In this document: one piece after another, positions 1 through 6,757 of the stretch
Numbering within the stretch: the first letter of the stretch is position 1
How the letters are laid out: each line of letters begins with the position of its first letter
Source: Chloroflexota bacterium
GTDB taxonomy: Bacteria > Chloroflexota > UBA5177 > JANWHV01
NCBI GenBank assembly: GCA_028287725.1
Contig: JAQBPC010000274.1
Span: 1-14,923 of the forward strand
Reading direction: 5' to 3'
Length of the DNA: 14,923 bases
Position numbers and translations under genes: made by a program
Notes under the pieces: model-generated
What the model was told of the DNA's origin: nothing
The model's input: only the letters and a program-made list of their open reading frames with translations
The model's database searches: none

Positions 1-1
1 A

Positions 2-16
2 CGAGTTGCGGTGTGA
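2..16 (+). CDS. 3' tail of an upstream gene, cut by the window start
   Basis: One reading frame runs Arg-Val-Ala-Val and stops at TGA (14-16). This stop overlaps the GTG start of the following permease in a GTGA arrangement, which is typical of translationally coupled genes in one operon. Five codons are too few to identify a product. It could be another transporter subunit or an unrelated first gene of the operon. The call rests only on the overlap geometry. Confidence 0.3.
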   Translation, partial: RVAV

Positions 17-648
17 GTCTGCTGTCAGACTCCTTGCGTTATGCGCTCGACAACTGGGCGACGTTCACCGCCGCGGTGCAGGTGCAATTGCAGCTCAGTA
101 GCCTGGCGCTGGCAATCGCCCTGGTGATCTCCGTGCCACTGGGCGTGCTGGCGGCGCGGAACCGTTGGGTCTCCTTGACCGCGGTCAATCTCTTTGGCAC
201 TGCGCGGGTGATTCCGAGCATCGCCATTCTCTTCCTTGCCTTGCCGTATCTCGGTCTGGGCTTTGAGCCTGCGCTCATTGCGCTTACCGTGCTCGCCTGC
301 CCGCCCATACTGGTAAACACCAGTGCCGGGTTCAGCGGCGTGGATAGGGCCGTGGTGGAGGCCGCGACCGGCATGGGCATGAGCCCCTGGCAAGTGCTCC
401 GCAAGGTGGAATTGCCGCTGGCGCTCCCCGTGGTGCTGGCCGGCATCCGTACCGCGACCGTCGAGGTGATTGCCAGCGCCACTTTGGCGACGTTCATCGG
501 CGGGGGCGGATTGGGGGATTTTATCACGCAAGGATTCGCAACCAACGACACGCGACTCATGATAGTCGGCGCCGTCCCAGTTGCCGTACTAGCGCTCTGT
601 GCCGAACTGCTCCTCGGCGGCTTACAGCGCGCGGTCACACCGGCCTAG
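13..648 (+). CDS. Osmoprotectant (quaternary amine) ABC transporter, permease 1
   Basis: Inner-membrane permease of a glycine betaine/choline/carnitine-type ABC importer (OpuCB/ProW/YehW-like, BPD_transp_1 fold). The 211 residues match the usual 200-220 of this short subfamily. Hydrophobic segments lie at about 21-47, 62-83, 85-101, 138-165 and 182-204. The EAA loop that docks on the ATPase is visible at about 116-138 (E116-A-A-T-G-M-G-M, then W-Q-V-L-R-K-V-E-L-P). The GTG start overlaps the previous stop, suggesting coupled translation. Permease 2 (2849-3478) is clearly homologous, so the two probably form a heterodimeric channel with the ATPase at 1875. Family assignment is firm; the transported compound is inferred from the family and is not proven. 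Confidence 0.9.
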   Translation: MSLLSDSLRYALDNWATFTAAVQVQLQLSSLALAIALVISVPLGVLAARNRWVSLTAVNLFGTARVIPSIAILFLALPYLGLGFEPALIALTVLACPPILVNTSAGFSGVDRAVVEAATGMGMSPWQVLRKVELPLALPVVLAGIRTATVEVIASATLATFIGGGGLGDFITQGFATNDTRLMIVGAVPVAVLALCAELLLGGLQRAVTPA

Positions 649-880
649 CACGGAACGGGGAGATAACCATGGAATCGGCCCTGGTCGCAATCGCGCGTTA
701 CGGTCGCCGCCATTCGATTGCAGGTGGGGGCGGCTCAGGCGCGCCGGCGAGACAGGAACCGCATTGCCCTGCCTGGAGCGGCGAAGCGCCGGCGGCGCCG
801 AGCACGCCAGGCTTGGCTGGAAGATTGCGGCATCCACAACGGGCGACCGCGTAACCCACGTAGCATAGGAGGCTCATGAC
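649..880 (+). other. 232-base intra-operon gap with potential RNA stems
   Basis: This gap interrupts an otherwise tightly packed operon. It holds nested complementary segments: an outer 6-bp pair (771-776 with 807-812) and an inner 5-bp pair (779-783 with 787-791, loop AAG). A 61-codon ORF at 669-854 follows a GGGGAG-like ribosome site, but its Gly/Ala/Pro/Arg-rich translation resembles no known family and may be noise. At the end, a perfect AGGAGG (867-872) sits 8 bases before the binding-protein start at 881. The gap may be an mRNA-processing or stabilising spacer that raises binding-protein output, which is inference. Confidence 0.35.
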
Positions 881-1864
881 ATGACAACGGATCATAACGA
901 GAACCTGCATACGCCTGCCCCGCGCCTATCACGACGCGAAGCGCTCATCCGAGTAACGTTGGGGGCAGGCGCCCTGACGGCCGCAGGCACGTTGGGCGCC
1001 GTGCCCGGTGCGCTCGCGGCTGCCACGGAGCGGCCCACCGCGGCCCCGAGCCTCAACGTGGGCGCCAAGGACTTCACCGAGGACCAACTTATCGGCCACA
1101 TGTATACGTTGCTCCTCCAGCAGGCGGGTTTCTCGGTTACCGAACACTTCAATCTACCCACGTCGATCGCCCATAGCTCGCTGGTGCGGGGTGATATCGA
1201 CCTCTACCCGGAATACACCGGCACCGGCCTGGTAGTCATCTTGAAGAGCACCGCGCCGAACAACGACGCCGCCTTCTACAAGGCAGTCGCCGCGGGCTAC
1301 CAGCAGCGCTTCCACATCACGTGGCTCAAGCCCTCGCCGATGAACGACACGCAGGGCCTGGCGACCACGCAGGCCGTCTCCAAGAAGTTTGGTTTCACCA
1401 CCATCTCCGGCATGGTCAAGCAGGCCCCGCAGTTACGCGCGATCATGAATAGCGAATTCCTCAACCGGCCCGACGGGCTGCCGGGGCTGAAGCGCGTCTA
1501 CGGAAATTTCACTTTCAAGTCTCAGGTGATCGTGGCCGGCGCCGGCTCGCTGCGCTACGCGGCGCTCACGGCGGGACGTGGCGACGTGGTGGTGGCCTTC
1601 ACTACCGATGGACCAATTGTTGGCGACCACCTGGTGCTGCTCGTCGACGACAAGCACTACGCACCGCCGGACCAGGTGGCGCCCGTGGTGCGCGACAGCG
1701 TGCTGCAGAAGTATCCTCAGATCAGCAGCGCGCTGAACAAGCTGGCGCCGACGCTTACCACCACGGCGATCACCAATCTCAACTATCAGGTCGATGGACT
1801 GCACAAGGACCTGGCTACCGTGGCGAAAACGTTCCTGCAACAGCATGGATTGCTGAAGCGGTAG
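881..1864 (+). CDS. Osmoprotectant ABC transporter, Tat-exported substrate-binding protein
   Basis: Periplasmic binding protein of the OpuAC/OsmoF/YehZ type, which captures quaternary amines and hands them to the two permeases. The 327-residue product starts with a twin-arginine signal: S17-R-R-E-A-L-I, a hydrophobic stretch to about 42, and an Ala-rich cleavage site near A46-A48. No lipobox cysteine follows, so the mature protein should be soluble rather than a lipoprotein. Family signatures are the GAKDFTED segment (61-68), the G-D-I-D-L-Y-P-E-Y-T-G-T-G block (104-116), and a late VAPVVRDSV segment. The ATG at 881 has AGGAGG 8 bases upstream; an ATG at 876 opens only two codons. It is followed after 10 bases by the ATPase gene. 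The ligand cannot be fixed from sequence. Confidence 0.93.
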   Translation: MTTDHNENLHTPAPRLSRREALIRVTLGAGALTAAGTLGAVPGALAAATERPTAAPSLNVGAKDFTEDQLIGHMYTLLLQQAGFSVTEHFNLPTSIAHSSLVRGDIDLYPEYTGTGLVVILKSTAPNNDAAFYKAVAAGYQQRFHITWLKPSPMNDTQGLATTQAVSKKFGFTTISGMVKQAPQLRAIMNSEFLNRPDGLPGLKRVYGNFTFKSQVIVAGAGSLRYAALTAGRGDVVVAFTTDGPIVGDHLVLLVDDKHYAPPDQVAPVVRDSVLQKYPQISSALNKLAPTLTTTAITNLNYQVDGLHKDLATVAKTFLQQHGLLKR

Positions 1865-1874
1865 AGGCCTAAGC

Positions 1875-2852
1875 ATGCCTGCAGTCGCATTCGAACACGT
1901 CAGCAAACGCTACAGCACCGGTGAGCACGCGGCGGTCAAGGACTGCACGCTCCTTGTCGAGACGGGCGCCTTCGTGGTCCTGCTTGGCCCGTCAGGCTGT
2001 GGCAAGACTACCCTGCTCAAGATGGTCAATCGGCTGATAGAACCGTCTGAGGGGCGCATCACCGTTGATGGCGAGGATATCCACTCGCTGCCGGAAACGG
2101 CGCTACGCAGGCGCATCGGCTATGTGATCCAGCAGGTCGGGCTGTTCCCGCACATGAGCGTGGAACAGAATATCGCGGTCGTGCCACGGCTCCTGCACTG
2201 GCCGAAAGAGCGCACCAGCGAGCGCACCGATGCCCTGCTTGAGCTGGTCGGTCTTCCGCCGGACGAGTACCGCCGGCGCCGCCCGCGAGAGCTGTCCGGC
2301 GGCCAGCAGCAGCGGGTGGGCCTGGCACGTGCTATAGCCGCCGACCCGGCAATTCTCCTGATGGACGAGCCCTTCGGGGCGATAGATGCAATCACCCGCG
2401 CGCGCCTGCAGGACGAGCTGCTGCGCATCCAGGCGCAAGTGCGGAAGACGGTGCTGTTTGTCACCCACGACGTGGAGGAGGCGTTGCGTCTGGCGGACGT
2501 GCTGGTGGTAATGCGCGAGGGGCGAATTTTGCAAGCTGCGCACCCGCGCACGATCCTCAGCCAGCCGGCCGATCCCTTCGTTGCGGAGCTCGTGGGCGCC
2601 AGCGACCTGCTGCGCCGGCTCAGCCTTATTCCGATCGGCGAAACCATGCACCCGCTCCCTACCGGCAAACCCGCCGAATTGCCGATCATCGAGCGCCGGG
2701 AAAGTTTACGCGCCGCCCTCGCCAAGTTGCTCGACAGCGGCGGGCAGAGCCTGATCGTCGTCGACAGCGGGGTCCCGGCCGGCCTGATCGAATTATCGGA
2801 CATTTATGCGGCAGCTCGACAGGCGCCTTCCGCGGAAGCGCTCCCGGCATGA
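1875..2852 (+). CDS. Osmoprotectant ABC transporter, ATP-binding subunit
   Basis: Cytoplasmic ATPase that powers the importer (OpuCA/ProV/YehX family). All nucleotide-binding motifs are intact: Walker A G38-P-S-G-C-G-K-T-T46, Q-loop Q86-Q87, signature L140-S-G-G-Q-Q-Q-R147, Walker B I160-L-L-M-D-E-P166, and switch histidine H198. The C-terminus (about 245-312) contains only one CBS-like half (L-R-A-A-L-A-K-L-L-D, then S-L-I-V-V-D, then G-L-I-E-L-S-D-I). OpuA/OpuC ATPases with an ionic-strength sensor carry two CBS motifs and are longer. AGAGG at 1863-1867 precedes the start, and the stop shares ATGA with the next permease gene. Annotation is firm for the family. Confidence 0.94.
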   Translation: MPAVAFEHVSKRYSTGEHAAVKDCTLLVETGAFVVLLGPSGCGKTTLLKMVNRLIEPSEGRITVDGEDIHSLPETALRRRIGYVIQQVGLFPHMSVEQNIAVVPRLLHWPKERTSERTDALLELVGLPPDEYRRRRPRELSGGQQQRVGLARAIAADPAILLMDEPFGAIDAITRARLQDELLRIQAQVRKTVLFVTHDVEEALRLADVLVVMREGRILQAAHPRTILSQPADPFVAELVGASDLLRRLSLIPIGETMHPLPTGKPAELPIIERRESLRAALAKLLDSGGQSLIVVDSGVPAGLIELSDIYAAARQAPSAEALPA

Positions 2853-3478
2853 GCTACATCCAGGCGCACCAGGACCAGGTACTACAGCTTTTCCTGCAGC
2901 ATCTGCAATTGGCAGGTACCGCGCTTGGGCTGGCGTTGCTCATCGCCTTCCCGGTCAGCATCGTTATCGCGCGCTACCAGCACCTCTACGGCCCGGTCAT
3001 CGGCGTGCTCGACGCCATTTACACCATCCCCAGCCTGGCGCTGCTGGCACTGCTGGTCCCGATCATTGGTATCGGCCGCACCCCGGCGCTGATCGCGCTC
3101 GTCGCCTACGCCCAGCTGATCCTGGTGCGAAACATCGTCACCGGGTTACGCGGCGTGAGTCCGGCGGTGGTCGAGGCGGCAACCGGCCTGGGCATGAACG
3201 AGGCACAGGCACTCTGGCGCGTGCGGCTGCCGCTGGCGTTGCCGGTGATTATCGCCGGGCTGCGCATCGCCACCGTGGCCGTGATCGGCATCGGCACGGT
3301 GGCAGCCTTCGTCGATGCGGGCGGCCTGGGGACGCTGCTGTTCAACGGGGTCAGCCAGAATGATCCCGCGCAAATCGAGGCAGGCGCGCTGGCCATCGCC
3401 GTCCTCGCGATAATGGCCGACCTGCTGTTGCGGCTGGTGGAATGGTGGGCCGGCCGGGCGGCGGGCGGCACGGCCTAG
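2849..3478 (+). CDS. Osmoprotectant ABC transporter, permease 2
   Basis: Second BPD_transp_1 permease of the quaternary amine importer, 209 residues, homologous to the one at 13-648. The EAA loop lies at about 109-132 (E109-A-A-T-G-L-G-M, then L-W-R-V-R-L-P-L-A-L-P). Hydrophobic segments occur at about 18-41, 50-74, 78-97, 130-155 and 178-197. The ATG overlaps the ATPase stop by four bases (ATGA), which implies translational coupling and near-equal subunit amounts. It ends 120 bases before the Yellow-like gene. That spacer has only a weak 6-bp stem (3531-3536 with 3547-3552), so read-through into the next gene is possible. Confidence 0.93.
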   Translation: MSYIQAHQDQVLQLFLQHLQLAGTALGLALLIAFPVSIVIARYQHLYGPVIGVLDAIYTIPSLALLALLVPIIGIGRTPALIALVAYAQLILVRNIVTGLRGVSPAVVEAATGLGMNEAQALWRVRLPLALPVIIAGLRIATVAVIGIGTVAAFVDAGGLGTLLFNGVSQNDPAQIEAGALAIAVLAIMADLLLRLVEWWAGRAAGGTA

Positions 3479-3598
3479 GACGGAGAGGGCGCGTGCCAGG
3501 TCTTGGTGCTGGTCGGTAAGGGACGCACGCCCCTGGAGCCCATGCACCAGGGAACGAGCGCGTCTTGGGGAGAGCGACAGAAAGTCTAGGAGAGTTCA

Positions 3599-4747
3599 AT
3601 GGCCGAACCGAATCAAACACAGGGGCAGACGGAAAACAATCTTGAAGACGTTGCCCATTTTTACGGCCCGATGGTCACCGGAGTTACTGTCTCGCAGCAA
3701 GGCCGCGTCTTCGTGAGCTTTCCAAGCCGCAGCTTTGTGGAGTTCCCCAAAGCGGTCGATGAGGTCCATTACACGGTCGCGGAATTACGAGATGGCTACG
3801 AGGTACCCTATCCCAATCTTGATATCAATCAGGCAAAGAATGACCACGACCCCGAAGCCATGATTTCCGTGCAGAGTGTCGTCGTCGATGCTCAAGATCG
3901 CCTTTGGGCCCTCGACACTGGTCGTCCCGACTTCCAGCCTCCCTCCTATGGAGGGCCAAAGCTGATGGGCTTCGACCTTGGACAAAACCGCGCCTTCCAG
4001 ACGATCCTGTTCCCACGGAATGTGGCCCTGCCCACCAGCTATCTCAATGACATGCGCTTTGATCTTCGGCGAGGCGGCGCGGGAGTGGCCTTCATCACGG
4101 ACTCGTCCGACAACGGGCCAAACGCGATCATCGTGGTCGACCTGGCCACCGGAGTGAGCTGGCGCCGGCTGCACGACCATCCCTCAACAAAGGCGGAGCC
4201 GGACTTCACCCCGGTGATCGACGGCGAGCGCTTGATGGTACGGCCGGCAGGCGGCCCGCCCAGTCCACTGGCCATGGGCGCCGACGGGATCGCCTTCAAC
4301 GCCGACGGGTCGCGCCTCTACTACAGCCCGCTCGCCGGCTGGCGCCTGTTCAGCGTGGATATCGACGCCCTGGTCAATCGCGATATTCCTGAAGAGCAGG
4401 TGGAGGCAACGGTGGTCGCCGAGGGGAGCAAGCCGGCATCGGATGGGCTGGAAAGCGATAGCCAAGACCGCCTGTACTTAGCCGACTACGAGGACCACGC
4501 GGTGGTACGCCGCACGTACGACGGGCAGTTCCAGACCGTGGCCCAGGATCCGCGGCTTGCCTGGCCGAATAGCTTAGCCGTGGCGAATGACGGCTACCTG
4601 TACATTACCGCCAATCAATATCACCAGCATGCGCGGTTCCATGGGGGCCTGGACCTGCGGCAGCCGCCGTACTACCTGTTCCGCGTACGTATTGACGCGC
4701 AGCCCGTGCTGCTCCGCCCGCATGAGCAGCAAAATACGGACCACTAA
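3599..4747 (+). CDS. Yellow / major royal jelly protein-type beta-propeller protein
   Basis: A 382-residue member of the MRJP/Yellow family (PF03022-type, six-bladed beta-propeller related to SMP-30/gluconolactonase). Diagnostic blocks are V91-Q-S-V-V-V-D-A-Q-D-R-L-W-A-L-D-T-G108, Y148-L-N-D-M-R-F-D155, F165-I-T-D-S-S170, the I-I-V-V-D-L-A-T-G-V-S-W-R-R-L stretch (177-191), and D229-G-I-A-F-N-A-D-G with L-Y-Y-S-P-L (229-245). Many bacterial homologues are secreted, but no signal peptide is visible here; the N-terminus is acidic and Gln-rich, so the protein is probably cytoplasmic. TAGGAGAG (3587-3594) sits just before the ATG. Insect members bind amines or act in melanin chemistry; the bacterial role is unknown, and a lactonase or ligand-binding function is only possible. 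Confidence 0.85.
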   Translation: MAEPNQTQGQTENNLEDVAHFYGPMVTGVTVSQQGRVFVSFPSRSFVEFPKAVDEVHYTVAELRDGYEVPYPNLDINQAKNDHDPEAMISVQSVVVDAQDRLWALDTGRPDFQPPSYGGPKLMGFDLGQNRAFQTILFPRNVALPTSYLNDMRFDLRRGGAGVAFITDSSDNGPNAIIVVDLATGVSWRRLHDHPSTKAEPDFTPVIDGERLMVRPAGGPPSPLAMGADGIAFNADGSRLYYSPLAGWRLFSVDIDALVNRDIPEEQVEATVVAEGSKPASDGLESDSQDRLYLADYEDHAVVRRTYDGQFQTVAQDPRLAWPNSLAVANDGYLYITANQYHQHARFHGGLDLRQPPYYLFRVRIDAQPVLLRPHEQQNTDH

Positions 4748-4782
4748 CACATATCCCGAGGAAAAATCAAAGCAAGACGACG

Positions 4783-4834
4783 CGGAACCAGACCACGGGT
4801 GCTTATATAGCTAAGCACCCGTGGTCTGGTTCCG
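4783..4834. terminator. Perfect 23-bp hairpin between convergent genes
   Basis: Positions 4783-4805 are exactly complementary to 4812-4834, leaving a 6-base loop (TATAGC). The hairpin lies 35 bases after the Yellow-like stop and 64 bases from the end of the convergent DUF892 gene, so it can serve both. No U-tract follows on the plus strand (TTGCTCAGGG). On the minus strand a T-rich stretch begins about 10 bases beyond the stem. Bidirectional termination is the natural reading; RNase protection or a protein site are alternatives. Confidence 0.75.
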
Positions 4835-4898
4835 TTGCTCAGGGGCTTCTGCCGGCGACTATTGTCGCGGCGAATATCTCAGCGCAAAGCGCTGGCGG

Positions 4899-5396
4899 CT
4901 AGGACTTCGCTGATCCTACGGGACTGCGCTGCACTGCCGTTTTCGACAGAGTCTTAACAGTGGATAGCGCATGCTCCTCTTCCTGGAGATTCTCGTTGAG
5001 CAGTTTCCGTGCATCAGTCTTGCCGAGCTCGGTTGCCATACCGATGAGAGCCTCATAGGCACTGATTTCGTACCGCTCACTCTTGGCGCCGGCCCCCAAA
5101 TTAAAGACGTCCAGCACCTCTGGGCTTGGCTTCTCCTTGGCAAAGGCCTTTTTCTCGTTGAGCAGCCCCTCGATACCGAGGCACTTTTCCGCCTTCGGCT
5201 TCATTCCAAGTCCGGCGAACACCTGGTCGAGACGCTTGATGTGCTCTTCGGTTTGCGTCATGTGACCCAAAAAGGCCTTCTTGATGGCGGGGTCGCTCGA
5301 CTCTCCGGCCATTTCCTGTAAAGCGGTCACAAGTTTGTGCTCAGCGTAGTAAATATCCTGAAGCTCGTGCTCGAAAAGCTCATTGATACTGTTCAT
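4899..5396 (-). CDS. DUF892 (YciE/YciF) ferritin-like protein
   Basis: A 165-residue all-helical protein of the DUF892/PF05974 family, a ferritin-like four-helix bundle linked in enterobacteria to osmotic and general stress. The N-terminus (INELFEHELQDIYYAEHKLVTAL) is the family hallmark. Candidate metal ligands fall in repeated positions: E11, E19/H20, E50/E51/H52, E110, E115, and E139-E-E-H142. The length matches the family. Minus-strand TGAGGAGT lies about 8 bases upstream of the ATG at 5396, supporting this start. The tail after about 152 is Ser/Lys-rich and probably disordered. Its precise biochemical role is unknown even in model organisms. Confidence 0.9.
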   Translation of the reverse strand: MNSINELFEHELQDIYYAEHKLVTALQEMAGESSDPAIKKAFLGHMTQTEEHIKRLDQVFAGLGMKPKAEKCLGIEGLLNEKKAFAKEKPSPEVLDVFNLGAGAKSERYEISAYEALIGMATELGKTDARKLLNENLQEEEHALSTVKTLSKTAVQRSPVGSAKS

Positions 5397-5727
5397 GCTA
5401 ACTCCTCATTACTAATGGCCATGCGGGTCAGCGCCAGAGCAGCGCGACGTGGTAACCCATGTACTACAGTGGCCGGGAACAGGAAACGCGGGATCGGCCA
5501 GACGGCCAGGGGAGCCGCGAAATGTGACTAAGCCAGAGCGCGTGTGTTTCGCCTGTGCTTGCCGGCCCGCTGTGGATGTTATGCGGGCCGGCAACGGACG
5601 CGTGCAGCGGTGTGAACGGCGAGTTTGCGTCGTTTCGTCCTACTGTGGTCTGCCCCGACTTGAAGCCCGTGACGAGTATGTCGTCAGGCGCGCGGCAGAC
5701 CCTTGCCCCAGTGGCGCTGCTGCGTTT
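5397..5727. other. 331-base gap between the GlsB-like and DUF892 genes
   Basis: No convincing gene on either strand; frames that stay open here have unlikely compositions. It contains the perfect 12-bp hairpin listed at 5559-5594. The last stretch before 5396 should carry the promoter and leader of the DUF892 gene. I could see the ribosome site (minus-strand TGAGGAGT near 5402-5409) but no clear -35/-10 pair. Confidence 0.6.
5559..5594. terminator. Perfect 12-bp hairpin downstream of the GlsB-like gene
   Basis: 5559-5570 (TTGCCGGCCCGC) is exactly complementary to 5583-5594, with a 12-base loop. It lies 134 bases past the end of the GlsB-like gene on the minus strand. There is no U-tract on either side, so intrinsic termination is uncertain. 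A protein-binding palindrome is possible. Confidence 0.45.
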
Positions 5728-6048
5728 TTAGAGGCGAACGCCACCATGGGCGCGAGTACTGCCACGGGTAGTTCGACCATTCGTGAGAAGACGCGCCAGT
5801 GCGATGAGCACGACAGCGCCTATCACTGCCACGACAACACTGCCAACGAAGCCGACACTCGTCGTGACGAACAGCCCCACAAGCCAGCCGCCAATGAACG
5901 CACCGACCAGCCCTAGAATCAGGTCACCTACCAGGCCGTAGCCCGCGCTCATAATGTTGCTGGCGATCCACCCTGCGATAAGCCCAACAGCTAACCACGC
6001 GATGAAATGCCCGGGATTGAGCCAGACTTCTGCGAGCATAGAGACCAT
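5728..6048 (-). CDS. GlsB/YeaQ/YmgE-family small stress membrane protein
   Basis: A 106-residue inner-membrane protein of the transglycosylase-associated / GlsB family. Three predicted helices lie at about 13-32, 39-60 and 66-88, rich in Gly/Ala/Val. The family pattern is present: G-L-I-A-G-W-I-A followed by G-D-L-I-L-G-L-V-G-A-F-I-G-G. The basic tail (91-106, with several Arg and one His) should face the cytoplasm. AGGAGG on the minus strand (6057-6062) sits 8 bases before the ATG at 6048, favouring it over the internal Met4. Homologues respond to envelope, acid or osmotic stress; the molecular activity is not known. Confidence 0.9.
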   Translation of the reverse strand: MVSMLAEVWLNPGHFIAWLAVGLIAGWIASNIMSAGYGLVGDLILGLVGAFIGGWLVGLFVTTSVGFVGSVVVAVIGAVVLIALARLLTNGRTTRGSTRAHGGVRL

Positions 6049-6406
6049 TGAAGCAACCTCCTACGCTTAAAGCAAGCTATTGCCAAATGCCGATGTGAGT
6101 GAAAAGTACTTTTGCCCGAGCGCCGGCGCGGCACCAAACCACGCGGATCCAAGCCGCAACGCCAGGGGACCCGAGAGGAATGTCCACGGAAACCGGGCGC
6201 CATTCTCTAGCGCCTGCGCAGTCAGCGCGCGGACGATTGTTCTGTGGACCGGGTTTGCTCGTCACCTGCGCGATCCTTGGCACCGTTGATGCGATGCCAA
6301 GGATCGCCCGTCATACTCTGTAGATCTTCCGTCGCGTCGCGGAGTTTACCGTTTCGCGACTGCTCGTGACCTACTACCTTGGTGTCGTTCTCACCCGGCA
6401 AGGTGC
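6049..6406. other. 358-base gap upstream of the GlsB-like gene
   Basis: I see no credible coding region here. Frames open on either strand are Pro/Arg-rich with no ribosome sites. It holds the perfect hairpin at 6270-6307 and should include the promoter of the GlsB-like gene near 6060-6110; no confident -35/-10 pair could be assigned. Confidence 0.55.
6270..6307. terminator. Perfect 13-bp hairpin downstream of the 53-residue peptide gene
   Basis: 6270-6282 (GCGATCCTTGGCA) is exactly complementary to 6295-6307, with a 12-base loop. On the minus strand it lies 100 bases past the stop of the gene at 6407-6568. No U-tract follows on either strand. It may terminate by a U-independent mechanism or be a regulator site. 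Confidence 0.45.
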
Positions 6407-6568
6407 CTAGTGAACGTTATGCACTACATAGACAATCGCAATCGCCAAGGCAGCGATAACCAAGACTGCTGCGACGGCCCACGTAAGGTTATTGCTGGCC
6501 GCGGCTCCGGCTCGCGAACTGTCGTCTACTTCGGTTACTGTGGGTGGGTTCACGTTGACTTGACTCAT
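6407..6568 (-). CDS. 53-residue single-helix membrane peptide
   Basis: Minus-strand ORF, ATG at 6568-6566 and TAG at 6409-6407. The translation begins MSQVNVNPPTVTEVDDSSRA. It has a polar, acidic N-terminal part (1-28, Asn/Ala-rich at the end), then one strongly hydrophobic helix (about 29-48, W-A-V-A-A-V-L-V-I-A-A-L-A-I-A-I-V-Y-V-V), and ends H-N-V-H. A strong GGAGGG lies 5 bases before the start. The combination of ribosome site, clean topology and position upstream of the GlsB-like gene on the same strand argues for a real gene. I do not recognise a family. By analogy it could be a small stress membrane peptide acting with the GlsB-like protein; that is inference. Confidence 0.7.
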   Translation of the reverse strand: MSQVNVNPPTVTEVDDSSRAGAAASNNLTWAVAAVLVIAALAIAIVYVVHNVH

Positions 6569-6591
6569 CGTTCCCTCCGTTTACTTGTTTT

Positions 6592-6609
6592 GCCGACCCT
6601 CGGGTCGGC
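6592..6609 (-). promoter_or_regulatory. 8-bp hairpin in the leader of the 53-residue peptide gene
   Basis: 6592-6599 (GCCGACCC) pairs with 6602-6609 around a 2-base turn, realistically 7 bp with a 4-base loop. It lies 24 bases upstream of the ATG at 6568, just before the ribosome site. On the minus strand it is followed by AAAACAAG, so it is not an intrinsic terminator for that gene. A leader stabiliser or translation-control element is possible. Confidence 0.35.
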
Positions 6610-6757
6610 CTATCTTCCGCTCATTGATGTCTCGGGACTGTCTTCAGTCGGCACCGCTAGGCGCCATATCTCCCTCGACATCAATCGTTATTGAACCTTT
6701 GCCTACCTTCTGTATTCTGGCAGAACGAACTCCACCGTAGATCACCTAGAGGAATGA

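Noticed and set aside
669..854. 61-codon ORF in the gap before the osmoprotectant binding protein
   Set aside because: A GGGGAG-like site precedes it, but the Gly/Ala/Pro/Arg-rich translation shows no domain or topology; a conserved frame in relatives would be needed.
2103..2803. Long minus-strand ORFs inside the ATPase gene (182 and 227 codons)
   Set aside because: They are antisense shadows of a gene with all ABC ATPase motifs intact, which is common in GC-rich DNA.
3531..3552. Stem (6 bp) between the osmoprotectant permease and the Yellow-like gene as a terminator
   Set aside because: Only 6 bp with a 10-base loop and no U-tract; too weak to call.
5449..5916. 155-codon plus-strand ORF with a Cys/Arg-rich, later Asp/Thr-rich translation
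   Set aside because: Its second half is antisense to the GlsB-like gene; no ribosome site or recognisable domain.
6410..6694. 94-codon plus-strand ORF
   Set aside because: It is antisense to the 53-residue membrane peptide, which has the better ribosome site and a coherent hydrophobic helix.
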